Positions 43,684-53,897 of a stretch of 64,000 bases of DNA are shown in pieces. Made by a program: the position numbers and the translations under genes. Every line of letters begins with the position of its first letter. The first letter of the stretch is position 1. The notes under the pieces were generated by a model, which made no database searches, had not been told where the DNA came from, and was given only the letters and a program-made list of their open reading frames with translations. Origin of the DNA: Alkalibaculum sporogenes (GTDB lineage Bacteria > Bacillota > Clostridia > Eubacteriales > Alkalibacteraceae); NCBI RefSeq assembly GCF_009362815.1, contig NZ_WHNX01000002.1, positions 62,001 to 126,000 of the forward strand, in the 5' to 3' direction.

Positions 43684-45132
43684 ATGAGTGAAGTTAACTT
43701 TAAAGATTTAGGAATAAGTAATGATATATTAAAAGCATTAGAAAAGCTTGAGTATTTTGTTCCTCTGGAAGTACAAAAACAGGTAATACCATTTATATTG
43801 AAAAATAAGGATCTAATTGTAAAATCTCAAACAGGGAGTGGAAAAACTGCTGCTTTCGCAATACCATTATGTGAGAAGATAGAAATAGAACATAAAAAAC
43901 CTCAAGCTTTAATTTTAGCCCCTACAAGGGAGTTGGCATTACAGATAAAAGAAGATGTGTCTCATATTGGAAGGTTTAAAAAAGTCAGAGCAACTGCACT
44001 ATATGGTAGACATCCTATAGACATGCAGAAAAGAGATTTAAAACAAAGAGTACATGTAATAGTTGGTACACCTGGTCGGACTATGGATCATATTGAACGA
44101 GGAAATTTAGATATAAATGAAATTAAGTATTTAATAATTGATGAAGCTGATGAAATGCTAAACATGGGATTCATTGATCAAGTAGAAGGTATTATTAAGA
44201 AATTACCAGATGATAGAGTTACACTTCTTTTTTCTGCAACTATGCCCGAAAGAATTGAAGAAATATGCAATGCTTACATGATTAATAGCAAAAGAATTGA
44301 AGTAAAGGCAAATATAGATACTACACAGAAAATACAACAGATATATTATTCAGTCGAAGAAGATGATAAATTTTCCACCGTTATGAAAATTATTACAAGA
44401 GATAAACCTGGAAGTTGTATTATGTTTTGTAATACCCGAGATAAGACAGAGTATCTATCTAAATTAATGAATGAAAAGAGGTTTTCGTGTGCTACACTAC
44501 ATGGAGGTATGACTCAAAGGGAAAGAATCCAAACTATTCATGGTTTTAAAAGAGGAGAAATACATTTTCTAATAGCGACTGATGTTGCGGCTAGAGGAAT
44601 ACACGTAGAAGATATCACTCATGTAATTAACTATGAAGTACCCCTAGAAAGAGAAAATTACGTTCATAGAATAGGTAGGACAGGTAGAGTAAGTAGTAAG
44701 GGAATTGCTATAACTTTAGTTTCTCACAGAGAACAAAGAAGATTAGATGAAATAGAGTCATATCTAGAGTTTGAAATACCTAGAGGTGATTTAAGTGATC
44801 TAGGTGATGATTTATTTGAAGATAAAAAAATGCCAAAAGAGCGTACTAGATTAAAATTAAAGATAAGCAAGACTAGCGAAATTAATAGGGAAATAACTCG
44901 TATTCGAATTAATGCCGGAAAAAAGAAAAAATTAAGACCAAGCGATGTTATGGGAGCACTTACTAATATTGAAGGAATAAGTGCAGACAATATAGGTATA
45001 ATAGATATTCAAGAAACCTGTACTTATGTAGAAATTTTTGGCGGTCAAGGAAAGAAAGTACTAAAAGACTTAAAAGAGACAACTATTAAAGGGAGAAAAT
45101 TTACTACTAAAGAAATACACAATAGAAATTAG
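43684..45132 (+). CDS. dbpA: DEAD-box RNA helicase with DbpA RNA-binding domain
   Basis: A 482-residue helicase. Q-motif region FKDLGISNDILKALEKL, Walker A QTGSGKT (Lys54), PTRELALQI, IIDEADEM (Asp153), SAT, and HRIGRTGR. After a Lys/Arg-rich linker the last 75 residues (IRINAGKKKKLRPSDVMGAL, then CTYVEIFGGQGKKVLKDL) form the DbpA/YxiN domain that binds 23S rRNA hairpin 92, so a role in large-subunit assembly is expected. Confidence 0.92.
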   Translation: MSEVNFKDLGISNDILKALEKLEYFVPLEVQKQVIPFILKNKDLIVKSQTGSGKTAAFAIPLCEKIEIEHKKPQALILAPTRELALQIKEDVSHIGRFKKVRATALYGRHPIDMQKRDLKQRVHVIVGTPGRTMDHIERGNLDINEIKYLIIDEADEMLNMGFIDQVEGIIKKLPDDRVTLLFSATMPERIEEICNAYMINSKRIEVKANIDTTQKIQQIYYSVEEDDKFSTVMKIITRDKPGSCIMFCNTRDKTEYLSKLMNEKRFSCATLHGGMTQRERIQTIHGFKRGEIHFLIATDVAARGIHVEDITHVINYEVPLERENYVHRIGRTGRVSSKGIAITLVSHREQRRLDEIESYLEFEIPRGDLSDLGDDLFEDKKMPKERTRLKLKISKTSEINREITRIRINAGKKKKLRPSDVMGALTNIEGISADNIGIIDIQETCTYVEIFGGQGKKVLKDLKETTIKGRKFTTKEIHNRN

Positions 45133-45148
45133 ATCTATATAGTACTAA

Positions 45149-45190
45149 ATAAACCACAAATGCCTTTCGGTGATTGTGGTTTATCTTATT
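45149..45190. terminator. Bidirectional terminator between dbpA and the DUF4153 gene
   Basis: ATAAACCACAA at 45149-45159 pairs with TTGTGGTTTAT at 45174-45184. It lies between two convergent genes and has T-rich sequence on both sides. Confidence 0.8.
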
Positions 45191-45216
45191 ACCCATATTA
45201 CATTGTAAATTAATTA

Positions 45217-46959
45217 CTATTTGAGTTGTATTAGAAGAATGAACTCAACATCTTCAAGTGAAATGTTATCAGTATTGATACGCCCACTAATATTTGCAAA
45301 TATAAATTTCGCTTTTATATTTGCGTTTTCTTCTTCAAATGACATACTTTCAATATCATTGAACATCTCTTTTCCAGAAGACATTTCTCCACTTAAGTAT
45401 ATTTCTTTTCCTTTTTCAATAATATTTGTATCTAATAATGTAAAATCTCCTTCTTTAACTATAATATCATGAGATTTTATATCATAATGAATATTTAGAT
45501 TATCTATATCTATTCGTTGATTATTCCAAGTACTTATTTTTATAAAATAATCATAATCTGATATTAAAATCGGTGTGTTATAAATATCTAAGCCGTTATA
45601 AAAATATTCTTGGTAGTCCTCGTATTGAGGCGCATAGGCGAAACCAAGTAATGATACCATATCAGAAGTTTTAAAATCATCAGGTAAAACTTCTAAATCA
45701 TTTAGATAATGAGTTGTCTCAAAGTAAAAAATAATATTACTCAATTCTTTTTTATCTTCGTTAGGTAACTCCTGATTACTAACTAACGCACCTTCTAAAA
45801 TCATATTGTTTGCAGTTAATATATCATTAAACCTATTATTTTGACTTTTTATAGATAAGGAAGATCCGCTTAATGGACCAAATACGGCGATAAATATAGT
45901 AAATGCTAGGGTAATAGGTATAATTATATTCTTTGAACGCTTTATTAGTGAATAATAAATCATTATGCATGTAACCCATAAGCCAAGTAAGACTACAAAA
46001 TATCTATTTTCTGTAATGCCATATTGATTAATCCTTAGTCCTATAGATACAAACATCATGCCTAAAATGGGAATAACTATTTTAGGAAACCATACTACAA
46101 AGAGTTTTCCTATTAGATTATCTTTGATAATAGGTCTGATTAAGAAGATGATACCAACGCTTATTGTTGAGTACCATAAAACTAGATGAGAAACTAAACC
46201 TTTTGGCCACTCTGCAGTAAAAAGAATCTTTGCAAAATAGGCATATAGAATTAAAGTATATGCAGTAATTAGAGGTACTACAATGTATAACAGAAGTACT
46301 CTTAGAGATTTAGAATATGGATAATCTTCAAGATTATCATCTTTCATAGGTATTTTAGATAAGAGTAATGGTACTGCAAATACAAGTGAAACAATTAGGA
46401 AAATATAATAATAAAATTTTGCATCCACATTGAGATCAAATAGAGTATTAGTAGTGAAAAGAATAGCAATTAAGCCTAAATATAACACAAGAGAATATAT
46501 CCATGTAATTAAAATACATGAGAAGACTTTGATTACGTACATTTCGAATGATATCTTGCTTTTTAACCCAGGTATTGTGAAAAATCCAATAATTAAGATG
46601 ATTGTTAGGCTAATATATTTTTGTAAATAGACGAAATCCAATGAGGGTAAAAAATTATAGTAATATATCACTAGTGCAATTATCCCAGTTGTATAAAGGA
46701 TAATACGTTTGATTAGACTGGTAATATAAAATCTCTCTATAAATAATCCTATACATATAGACAGCAGTACACTTAATCCTATTGTCATATTAAATTTACT
46801 AAATATTTCTATTTGTTTATCATTCATATTTGACATAGATTCATTAAGTATAATTAAAAGTAGTAGTAGAAATCCAGAGAGTCCTATAGTTAGAGGAAAT
46901 CTATATATACTCTTTTGAAGATTTAGTAAAGTTGATTTCATTTTACTTATTATATTCAT
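45217..46959 (-). CDS. DUF4153-type polytopic membrane protein
   Basis: A 580-residue protein with about eleven hydrophobic spans in the first 390 residues, then a soluble C-terminal domain of beta-rich sequence (SGEMSSGKEMFNDIESMSF). The pattern, with LVLWYSTISVGIIFLIRP in the middle, matches DUF4153 proteins, whose function is not known. The start has a weak ribosome site; a seven-codon frame with a strong site lies just upstream. Confidence 0.75.
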   Translation of the reverse strand: MNIISKMKSTLLNLQKSIYRFPLTIGLSGFLLLLLIILNESMSNMNDKQIEIFSKFNMTIGLSVLLSICIGLFIERFYITSLIKRIILYTTGIIALVIYYYNFLPSLDFVYLQKYISLTIILIIGFFTIPGLKSKISFEMYVIKVFSCILITWIYSLVLYLGLIAILFTTNTLFDLNVDAKFYYYIFLIVSLVFAVPLLLSKIPMKDDNLEDYPYSKSLRVLLLYIVVPLITAYTLILYAYFAKILFTAEWPKGLVSHLVLWYSTISVGIIFLIRPIIKDNLIGKLFVVWFPKIVIPILGMMFVSIGLRINQYGITENRYFVVLLGLWVTCIMIYYSLIKRSKNIIIPITLAFTIFIAVFGPLSGSSLSIKSQNNRFNDILTANNMILEGALVSNQELPNEDKKELSNIIFYFETTHYLNDLEVLPDDFKTSDMVSLLGFAYAPQYEDYQEYFYNGLDIYNTPILISDYDYFIKISTWNNQRIDIDNLNIHYDIKSHDIIVKEGDFTLLDTNIIEKGKEIYLSGEMSSGKEMFNDIESMSFEEENANIKAKFIFANISGRINTDNISLEDVEFILLIQLK

Positions 46960-46975
46960 AATATATTTGAGATAC

Positions 46976-46999
46976 TCACTTATTACTATGAGAACTCAT
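46976..46999 (-). other. Seven-codon leader frame before the DUF4153 gene
   Basis: AAGGAG stands 6 bases before ATG, and the frame reads MSSHSNK-stop, ending 16 bases before the DUF4153 start. The best ribosome site in this leader belongs to this frame rather than to the large gene, so translational coupling or attenuation is possible. Confidence 0.3.
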
Positions 47000-47094
47000 T
47001 AGTCACTCCTTCCGATAAATAGTTACTAACAATATTATACCATTAAGATTTTACAAAAAGTTATATTGATAAATTGTTTTATTAACTTTATATA

Positions 47095-47131
47095 TAGGAG
47101 ATTTATTCGTACATAATGAATAAATTTCCTA
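47095..47131. promoter_or_regulatory. Dyad between the DUF4153 and ABC exporter genes
   Basis: TAGGAGATTTATTC at 47095-47108 mirrors GAATAAATTTCCTA at 47118-47131 with one mismatch, around nine bases. Candidate operator or hairpin in the divergent spacer. Confidence 0.35.
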
Positions 47132-47254
47132 TTTTAGAGATTTGGTTAATTAAGTATTAGATTGTAATCTTAAGAAAATTTTAATAATATTTTAATACAA
47201 GATTAGGAAAATATTGTTACAATAATCTCAAGTAATTGTAAAGGAGAGAAAAAA

Positions 47255-48163
47255 ATGAATATACTTGAATTGACTAATGTGCACAAGAAGCTTGGAAAAA
47301 TAGAAATTATTAGAGGTATTAATCTTTCTATTGGTGAGGGAGAAATCTTTGGTTTTTTAGGGCCAAATGGTGCTGGTAAAACGACTACTATTAAGATGAT
47401 TGTCGGACTTATCCAACCTGATAGTGGATGTATAAATATTGCTGGGAAAAATACTGTCAAAGAAGGTAATGAAGCTAGGTCGGAAATAGGTGCAGTAGTA
47501 GAAAATCCTGAGATGTATAATTATTTATCAGGAATGGCAAATTTAAAACTGATAGCAGAAATTAGAAAGATTCCCATGAAAAACGTACACGAAGTAGTAG
47601 AAATAGTAAATCTTACAGAAAGAATAGGAGATAAGGTTGGAAAATACTCATTGGGTATGAAGCAAAGATTAGGATTAGCTTGTGCACTATTATCAAAGCC
47701 AAAATTACTTATCTTAGATGAGCCGACTAATGGATTGGATCCCTCTGGAATAATTGATTTTAGAAAAATCGTTAAAAATGCTGTAAAAGAGATGAATACA
47801 TCTGTCTTTATTTCATCCCATATATTGAGTGAGGTGCAACAGCTTTGCGATACTGTTGCATTTATTAATTATGGTGAAATAAAGGCAATAGAAAGTATTA
47901 CAAAGCAATCTATAAATAATGAAACAGAAACAGTATCTATTAATATTAGCCAAACACTTGAAGGATTAGATTTATTAAGAAAAATTGAAAGCGTTGAAAA
48001 TGTGTCACAACAAGAATCATACTATATTGTAACAGCAAAGAAAGGCTCGTCAGCACAGATTATAAAAACACTAGTTGAAAATAATATTGATGTAAATGAA
48101 GTATTTATTAAGTACGATAGCTTAGAGCAAAGATATATGGAATTAGTAGAAGGGGGCAAATAA
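47255..48163 (+). CDS. ABC-2 exporter ATPase
   Basis: A 302-residue ABC ATPase. GPNGAGKTTTIKM is the Walker A, YSLGMKQRLGLACALL the signature and LLILDEPTNGLDPSGI the Walker B with D-loop. A C-terminal regulatory tail of about 80 residues follows. It resembles BcrA/lantibiotic-immunity-type ATPases. ATG behind AAAGGAGAG. It forms a two-gene operon with the permease one base downstream; the exported compound is unknown. Confidence 0.9.
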   Translation: MNILELTNVHKKLGKIEIIRGINLSIGEGEIFGFLGPNGAGKTTTIKMIVGLIQPDSGCINIAGKNTVKEGNEARSEIGAVVENPEMYNYLSGMANLKLIAEIRKIPMKNVHEVVEIVNLTERIGDKVGKYSLGMKQRLGLACALLSKPKLLILDEPTNGLDPSGIIDFRKIVKNAVKEMNTSVFISSHILSEVQQLCDTVAFINYGEIKAIESITKQSINNETETVSINISQTLEGLDLLRKIESVENVSQQESYYIVTAKKGSSAQIIKTLVENNIDVNEVFIKYDSLEQRYMELVEGGK

Positions 48164-48164
48164 G

Positions 48165-49388
48165 GTGATTACATTAATTAGACAAGAATTATATAAATTA
48201 TTTATGCGTAAGAAAACATTTGTTGTGCTTATAGGGTTAATTTTACTTACTGGATTTATTACTTATGGATTTAAATCAAATGCAGAAAATATGAAAAAGT
48301 ATGATACCCCCGAATTTCAGATAGAAAATATAGAAAGTAATATTATATATTTGGAGACTGAAAAAAATAATATTCCACAAGATATTGAAAGTGATGAAGT
48401 AAAAACTAGTGAGTACCTTGAAGATCTAGATAGAGAAATAAATCAATTAGAATCAGAAAAGGCATTAATTATGAGTACTATAGGAGAAGATATAGATTGG
48501 AGAGATACCTTAGATCAAAAAATCAAACAACAAGAAAAGATGATACTAGAAGACGGAGCTAATGTAAATGCAAGCGAATTAGCACAAATGAATTTACAAT
48601 TAGATGAATTACAATATTTAAGAGACAATCAAATTGAACCGCAAGAGTATCACGATTTCAATGGATTTATTTTTATAAATCAATTAATATCTACCCTAGG
48701 ACAAGTATTCTTATTTATAGGAATTGCAGTATTTGCAGCAGATATGGTTTCAGGTGAATGTACACCACCAACTTTAAAATTACTATTAGCTCAACCGGTT
48801 TCAAGAGGAAAAGTGATTTTATCTAAATTTATTGCCATAGTAATAGCTTCTGTAAGTTTAATAATATTAGTTGAAATATTAGCATTTATTTTTGTTGGTA
48901 TGATATATGGTTTTGGAGATAGTTCTTATCCGAGTATAGTGGGTACAGCATACCAATTTGATACTTCAATATTTCTAGAAAATGGAGGACATCCACTAAC
49001 TATGGTGCCAAATAGCGGTGAAATAATTCCAGTATGGCAGTATACTATAAAATTATTCCTTATTCAAGGTCTATTTATTGTAACAATAACTTCATTTGTT
49101 TTTATGATTTCCACATTAGTAAAAAGCAGCATGGTATCAATGGGAACAAGTGTAGTTTCTTTAATAGCAGCTACTATTATTTTTCAGTTTTCAGCATTAC
49201 AAAGATTAGGAAAGTATTTTTTTACAAGTTACTCATCATTAGATGGCCTGATTACTGGAAATATCGCGATGTATTATAATAATCCATCCATGACTGGTTC
49301 ATTGGGAATAATTGTTAATGTAGGATGGATAATACTATGTTATCTAGTAGCACATACTTATTTTATCAAAAAAGACTTTTTAATTTAA
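48165..49388 (+). CDS. ABC-2 exporter permease with long extracellular coiled coil
   Basis: A 407-residue ABC-2 permease. Span 1 is at residues 17-32, spans 2-6 from about 165 onward. Between them lies about 130 residues rich in Glu, Lys, Gln and Leu (LEDLDREINQLESEKALIM, KIKQQEKMILEDG), predicted as a coiled coil outside the membrane, larger than in most BcrB-type permeases. GTG start one base past the ATPase stop. It may sense or extrude an antimicrobial peptide, which is inference. Confidence 0.88.
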   Translation: MITLIRQELYKLFMRKKTFVVLIGLILLTGFITYGFKSNAENMKKYDTPEFQIENIESNIIYLETEKNNIPQDIESDEVKTSEYLEDLDREINQLESEKALIMSTIGEDIDWRDTLDQKIKQQEKMILEDGANVNASELAQMNLQLDELQYLRDNQIEPQEYHDFNGFIFINQLISTLGQVFLFIGIAVFAADMVSGECTPPTLKLLLAQPVSRGKVILSKFIAIVIASVSLIILVEILAFIFVGMIYGFGDSSYPSIVGTAYQFDTSIFLENGGHPLTMVPNSGEIIPVWQYTIKLFLIQGLFIVTITSFVFMISTLVKSSMVSMGTSVVSLIAATIIFQFSALQRLGKYFFTSYSSLDGLITGNIAMYYNNPSMTGSLGIIVNVGWIILCYLVAHTYFIKKDFLI

Positions 49389-49415
49389 ACAGATTTCTTA
49401 TATTACTGATAAGAA

Positions 49416-49457
49416 AAAGAGGGTAGCTTTTTATTTTTCAAAAGGCTACTCTCTTTA
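49416..49457 (+). terminator. Terminator of the ABC exporter operon
   Basis: AAAGAGGGTAGC pairs imperfectly with GGCTACTCTCTT around a T-rich loop, followed by TATTA. Confidence 0.7.
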
Positions 49458-49582
49458 TTATATCGACTACTCAAACCACTCAGTTTAGTTTTAAAAATTG
49501 GATTACCAAATAAAATGCCTTTCTCTGTTTGTCAAATGATGTTATAATATCTTTTGGCATAAAACACGAAGGGGGACATATT

Positions 49583-50935
49583 ATGAATGAAAGAAGTGAG
49601 TTTTCAAATAAAATAGGGTTTGTCCTAGCTGCTGCTGGTTCAGCAGTAGGCTTAGGGAATATATGGCGGTTTCCATATCTTGCGGCAAAGTATGGAGGAG
49701 GATTGTTTGTACTAATCTACATATTCTTTGTATTAACATTTGGGTTCACAATAATGATGACTGAAATCGTCTTAGGTAGAAAGACAAGATTAAGCCCTAT
49801 TGGTGCGTATAAGGCTATAAACAAAAAGTATAGTTTTATTGGGATTATAGCTGTTGTAGTGGCAGGTTTAATTTTACCTTATTATAGTGTAATTGGTGGT
49901 TGGGTTATTAAATATTTCGTTACATTTATTACAGGTGGTTATATCTCCGCGACAAATGATAATTTTTTTATTGATTTTATCTCAAGCCCTGTAGAGCCAA
50001 TAATATGGCAAATAATATTTGTATTAATGACCGCTATAGTAGTTCTAAGAGGAGTAAAAGATGGTATTGAAAAAGCTAATAAAGTTTTAATGCCAACATT
50101 AATAATTCTAACACTAGGTGTTGGAATATACTCTATGTCATTGCCTGGTGCCATAGAAGGGTTGAAGTATTACTTAATACCAGATTTCTCAAGATTTTCA
50201 ATTGAAGGCGTATTAGCTGCACTTGGTCAGATGTTTTATTCCCTATCACTATCTATGGGAATTATGATTACATATGGTTCATATTTAAAGCAAAATGATG
50301 ATATAGAAAAATCAGTAAGACAAATAGAAATATTTGATTCAGGTATTGCAATACTGGCAGGTTTTATGATTGTTCCAGCAGTATTTGCATTCTCTGGTGG
50401 AAATGAACAAGCTTTAAGTGCCGGTCCAGGACTGATGTTTATTACGCTGCCTAAAGTTTTTCATAGCATGGGTCTAAGCACTATCGTAGGAAGCGCATTC
50501 TTCCTATTGGTACTTCTTGCAGCTGTTACATCAGCGATTTCTTTAATGGAAGCCGTAGTTTCATCTTTATGTGATAAGTATAAGATTGCACGAAATAAAG
50601 CAGTGGCATTGACAACTGTTTTTATGATTGTTATGGGAGTACCATCTTCGTTAGGAAATGGTATATGGAGTAACTTTAAAATATTGAATCTAAATTTCTT
50701 AGACTTAATGGATTTTATAACAAATGCTGTATTAATGCCTATAGGAGCTTTATTGACATGTATCTTTATCGGTTTTGTAGTTGGTACTAAAGTTATTTCA
50801 GACGAAGTCAAGCTGTCATCTGACTTTAAAAAAGAGAAAATGTTTAACATAATGATTAAATATATTGCACCAATTTTTATTATTGCAATACTTTTAAGCT
50901 CAATTTTATCAACATTTGGTATAATAGCTATTTAG
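49583..50935 (+). CDS. Sodium:neurotransmitter-type (NSS/SNF) symporter
   Basis: A 450-residue carrier with about eleven spans. GFVLAAAGSAVGLGNIWRFP is the unmistakable NSS span 1, which coordinates Na+ and substrate, and GGGLFVLIYIFF follows. It takes up an amino acid or related amine with Na+. I take ATG 49583 behind GGGGGA; the frame extends upstream to 49529 without a ribosome site. No enzyme genes nearby indicate the substrate. Confidence 0.93.
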   Translation: MNERSEFSNKIGFVLAAAGSAVGLGNIWRFPYLAAKYGGGLFVLIYIFFVLTFGFTIMMTEIVLGRKTRLSPIGAYKAINKKYSFIGIIAVVVAGLILPYYSVIGGWVIKYFVTFITGGYISATNDNFFIDFISSPVEPIIWQIIFVLMTAIVVLRGVKDGIEKANKVLMPTLIILTLGVGIYSMSLPGAIEGLKYYLIPDFSRFSIEGVLAALGQMFYSLSLSMGIMITYGSYLKQNDDIEKSVRQIEIFDSGIAILAGFMIVPAVFAFSGGNEQALSAGPGLMFITLPKVFHSMGLSTIVGSAFFLLVLLAAVTSAISLMEAVVSSLCDKYKIARNKAVALTTVFMIVMGVPSSLGNGIWSNFKILNLNFLDLMDFITNAVLMPIGALLTCIFIGFVVGTKVISDEVKLSSDFKKEKMFNIMIKYIAPIFIIAILLSSILSTFGIIAI

Positions 50936-51009
50936 TTATAATATAAAAGAATTAAATAGGTTCAAATACAAAGAAAATCTATAATATAATCAATATTAGA
51001 GCAAATTAA

Positions 51010-51037
51010 TTGAATATTAATTTATTTGTAGTATAAT
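51010..51037 (+). promoter_or_regulatory. trkAH promoter
   Basis: TTGAAT at 51010-51015, 16 bases, TATAAT at 51032-51037, about 40 bases before trkA. No room for a c-di-AMP riboswitch between promoter and gene. Confidence 0.6.
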
Positions 51038-51076
51038 AGTTGGATATGACGATATTGTATACTTAGGAGATGTGAG

Positions 51077-52414
51077 ATGAAAGTATTAATAGTAGGTGCT
51101 GGCAAATTAGGATACAACATTGCTCAAACTCTAAGTAGCGCCGATGAAATTACTTTAGTAGATATAAATGGGGCAGTATTAGAAAAAATTAATGAACATT
51201 TAGATGTAATGACTATAAAAGGCAGCGGTGCAAATGTTGACGTACTTAAAGATCTTGGAATTTCTAATTTTGATTTAGTCATCGCAACTGCTACCTCTGA
51301 TGAGCTTAATATTATAGTGTGCATGACAGCTAAAAAACTAGGCTGTAAAAAAGCTATTGCAAGAATACGTAATCCTGAATATACGGGACAGCTTAGTTTT
51401 ATTAAGTCTACTATGGATATAGATTTCGTTGTTAACCCTGAGTTAGCTGTGGCTGATGAGATTACAAGATACATAGCACAAAAATATAATTTTTTTCATG
51501 GCAAGTACGCAGGTGGAAGTATATCAGTGCTAGATTGTAAGGCAAGTGAAATTGATTCTTTTATAGACAAGAAAATAAAAGATATTAGCCACGTAAATTA
51601 TATTACCATAGTAGCTATCTTGAGAAATGGAGAGACTATCATTCCATATGGAGAGACAATTATTGAAAAAGAAGATACTGTTTTTATTGTTGGAAAGAGT
51701 AAGGATATTGATCACCTCTTAAAATCAAAAAAGACCTCGCAAAATGGACATCTAGTTAAAAAAGCAATGATTTTGGGTGGTGGAAAAGTTGGTTACTACT
51801 TAGCAAAGCGACTAAATAAGCTTGGTATAGATGTAAAACTCATAGAAGAAGATTATAATAGATGTATACAATTATCTGAACTACTAGAGGATGTGCTAAT
51901 TATACATGGCAATGGCACAGATATAGATTTGTTAGAAGATGAAGATTTAGATAAGATGGATGCTTTTATTGGTGTAACAGGTCATGATGAGGATAATTTA
52001 TTTATGTCTCTTAGAGCAAAGCAATTAAATGTTAAAAAAGTAATAGCTAAGGTTAGCAGACAAAGTCATAAGCACATATCTGAACGTTTGGGTATTGATA
52101 TTGCCCTGAATCCCATAGAGATTACAGCTGCTGAGATTGTAAAATTTATTCAAGGTGGTCAAGTTGTTTCAGTATCATTCCTACTTGGTGGAAATGTTGA
52201 AGTTATAGAAATGATCGTAGATGATCAATTTAAATATATAGGTAAAACAATTAGTGAAATACCTTTTCCCAAAGGTGTAATTGTGGGAGCAATGATGCAA
52301 GATAAGAATGTTATTATTCCAAATGGAGATACACGTATAATATTAAAGGATAGATTGATTATTTTTAGTTTGATAGATCAATTCCCAAGTATTGAGAGGT
52401 TTTTTACTTTATAA
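51077..52414 (+). CDS. trkA: Trk potassium uptake regulator TrkA
   Basis: A 445-residue cytoplasmic protein with two RCK units. VLIVGAGKLGYNIAQTLS at the start and ILGGGKVGYYLAKRLNKLG near residue 235 are the two nucleotide-binding Rossmann loops; each is followed by an RCK-C (TrkA_C) domain. It gates the TrkH channel with NAD(H) or ATP. ATG behind AGGAGATG. The trkH start shares its last stop base, so the two are made together. Confidence 0.93.
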   Translation: MKVLIVGAGKLGYNIAQTLSSADEITLVDINGAVLEKINEHLDVMTIKGSGANVDVLKDLGISNFDLVIATATSDELNIIVCMTAKKLGCKKAIARIRNPEYTGQLSFIKSTMDIDFVVNPELAVADEITRYIAQKYNFFHGKYAGGSISVLDCKASEIDSFIDKKIKDISHVNYITIVAILRNGETIIPYGETIIEKEDTVFIVGKSKDIDHLLKSKKTSQNGHLVKKAMILGGGKVGYYLAKRLNKLGIDVKLIEEDYNRCIQLSELLEDVLIIHGNGTDIDLLEDEDLDKMDAFIGVTGHDEDNLFMSLRAKQLNVKKVIAKVSRQSHKHISERLGIDIALNPIEITAAEIVKFIQGGQVVSVSFLLGGNVEVIEMIVDDQFKYIGKTISEIPFPKGVIVGAMMQDKNVIIPNGDTRIILKDRLIIFSLIDQFPSIERFFTL

Positions 52415-53865
52415 TGAATAGAGGAATAGTTAGAGCGGTTTTAGGGAAATTATTAATACTTTTAGGATTAACCATGGTTCCATCATTTTTCATTGCATTA
52501 TTTTATAACGAAAAAGAGAGTACTAGTGCTTTTTTAATAACTATAGCATTAGTTGTTATTGTAGGTCTAATTATGACATTTAGACCTGCTATGACTAAAA
52601 AGATTAGAATTCAAGATGGATTAGTCATCGTGACTTTTGGATGGATTATAGCATCTGTATTTGGTGCATTGCCATTTTACTTTTCAGGAAATATACCTTC
52701 TTATACAGATGCCTTCTTTGAAACTATGTCAGGATTCACAACTACTGGGGCATCCCTTTTAACTAATGTAGAAGCACTAGATAATAGCATGCTTTTTTGG
52801 CGTTCTTTTACTCACTGGATTGGTGGTATGGGTATCCTAGTAGTAACAGTTGCTATTTTTCCAGCAATGGGGTCAGGTGGGTTTCAGATCTTTAGAGCAG
52901 AGAGTCCTGGACCAACATCGGAACGTATTGTCCCTCGGATAAAGGATACTGCAAAAATTCTATATATTACTTATACAGTGATTTCCATAGCAGAGTTTAT
53001 ATTGCTGCTACTTGGTGGAATGACTCCATTAGACTCTGCTATACATACATTTGGAACAGTTGGAACGGGTGGTTTTTCTTCTAAGTCTCTAAGTGTTGGC
53101 TATTACAATAGCACGTATATAAAAGTTGTAATAACTATTTTTATGGTATTATGCGGTGTGAATTTTTCTATTTATTACAACATAATTAAGAAAAAATTTA
53201 AAAACATATTTGATAATAGTGAATTAAAGTTATATATGGGTATAATCATAGTAGCATCAATTTTTATCTTTATTGATTTAGCGTATATTACAGATCATTC
53301 ATTAGGTAATAATATTGTAGATTCTGTTTTTCAAGTTGTTTCAATTATTACAACTACAGGATTCTCAACTGTAGATTTTGATCTTTGGCCTACATTCACC
53401 AAGGTAATACTTTTTTTTCTAATGTTTATAGGAGGTACAGCTGGGTCAACTGCTGGATCGATTAAGGTAATACGGATACTTATATTAATAAAACAAATTA
53501 AGGTAGAATTGCAGAAAATTTTTCATCCTAGGGCTGTTATTAGTTTAAAGGTGGATGATAAAAGTATTACTCCAGGCATCTTAGGAAGTATTACAAGCTT
53601 TTTCGTTTTATATATATTAGTGTTTGTATTAGGCACTCTATTAATATCATTAGAAGGGTACGATTTAATAACTACAAGTAGTTCTGTAGCTGCTACTCTA
53701 GGAAACGTTGGTCCAGGTTTTGGTTTAGTTGGAGCAGCGAATAATTATAGTTTCTTTAGCGTTCCAAGTAAATGGCTCTTTTCGATACTAATGTTACTAG
53801 GTAGGCTAGAATTATTTACAGTAGTAGCATTATTTACGCCATCAATATGGAAGAGTGATCAGTAA
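52414..53865 (+). CDS. trkH: Trk potassium uptake channel TrkH
   Basis: A 483-residue membrane protein. Four pore loops carry the degenerate selectivity filters TTTGAS, GTVGTGGFS, TTTGFST and ATLGNVGPG. The GGMGILV and GRLELFTVVALF ends are typical of TrkH. It passes K+ (or Na+) inward under TrkA control. ATG overlaps the trkA stop by one base. Confidence 0.94.
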   Translation: MNRGIVRAVLGKLLILLGLTMVPSFFIALFYNEKESTSAFLITIALVVIVGLIMTFRPAMTKKIRIQDGLVIVTFGWIIASVFGALPFYFSGNIPSYTDAFFETMSGFTTTGASLLTNVEALDNSMLFWRSFTHWIGGMGILVVTVAIFPAMGSGGFQIFRAESPGPTSERIVPRIKDTAKILYITYTVISIAEFILLLLGGMTPLDSAIHTFGTVGTGGFSSKSLSVGYYNSTYIKVVITIFMVLCGVNFSIYYNIIKKKFKNIFDNSELKLYMGIIIVASIFIFIDLAYITDHSLGNNIVDSVFQVVSIITTTGFSTVDFDLWPTFTKVILFFLMFIGGTAGSTAGSIKVIRILILIKQIKVELQKIFHPRAVISLKVDDKSITPGILGSITSFFVLYILVFVLGTLLISLEGYDLITTSSSVAATLGNVGPGFGLVGAANNYSFFSVPSKWLFSILMLLGRLELFTVVALFTPSIWKSDQ

Positions 53866-53897
53866 GGTACTACAATAAAAAGCAGGATGTGGAGTAT

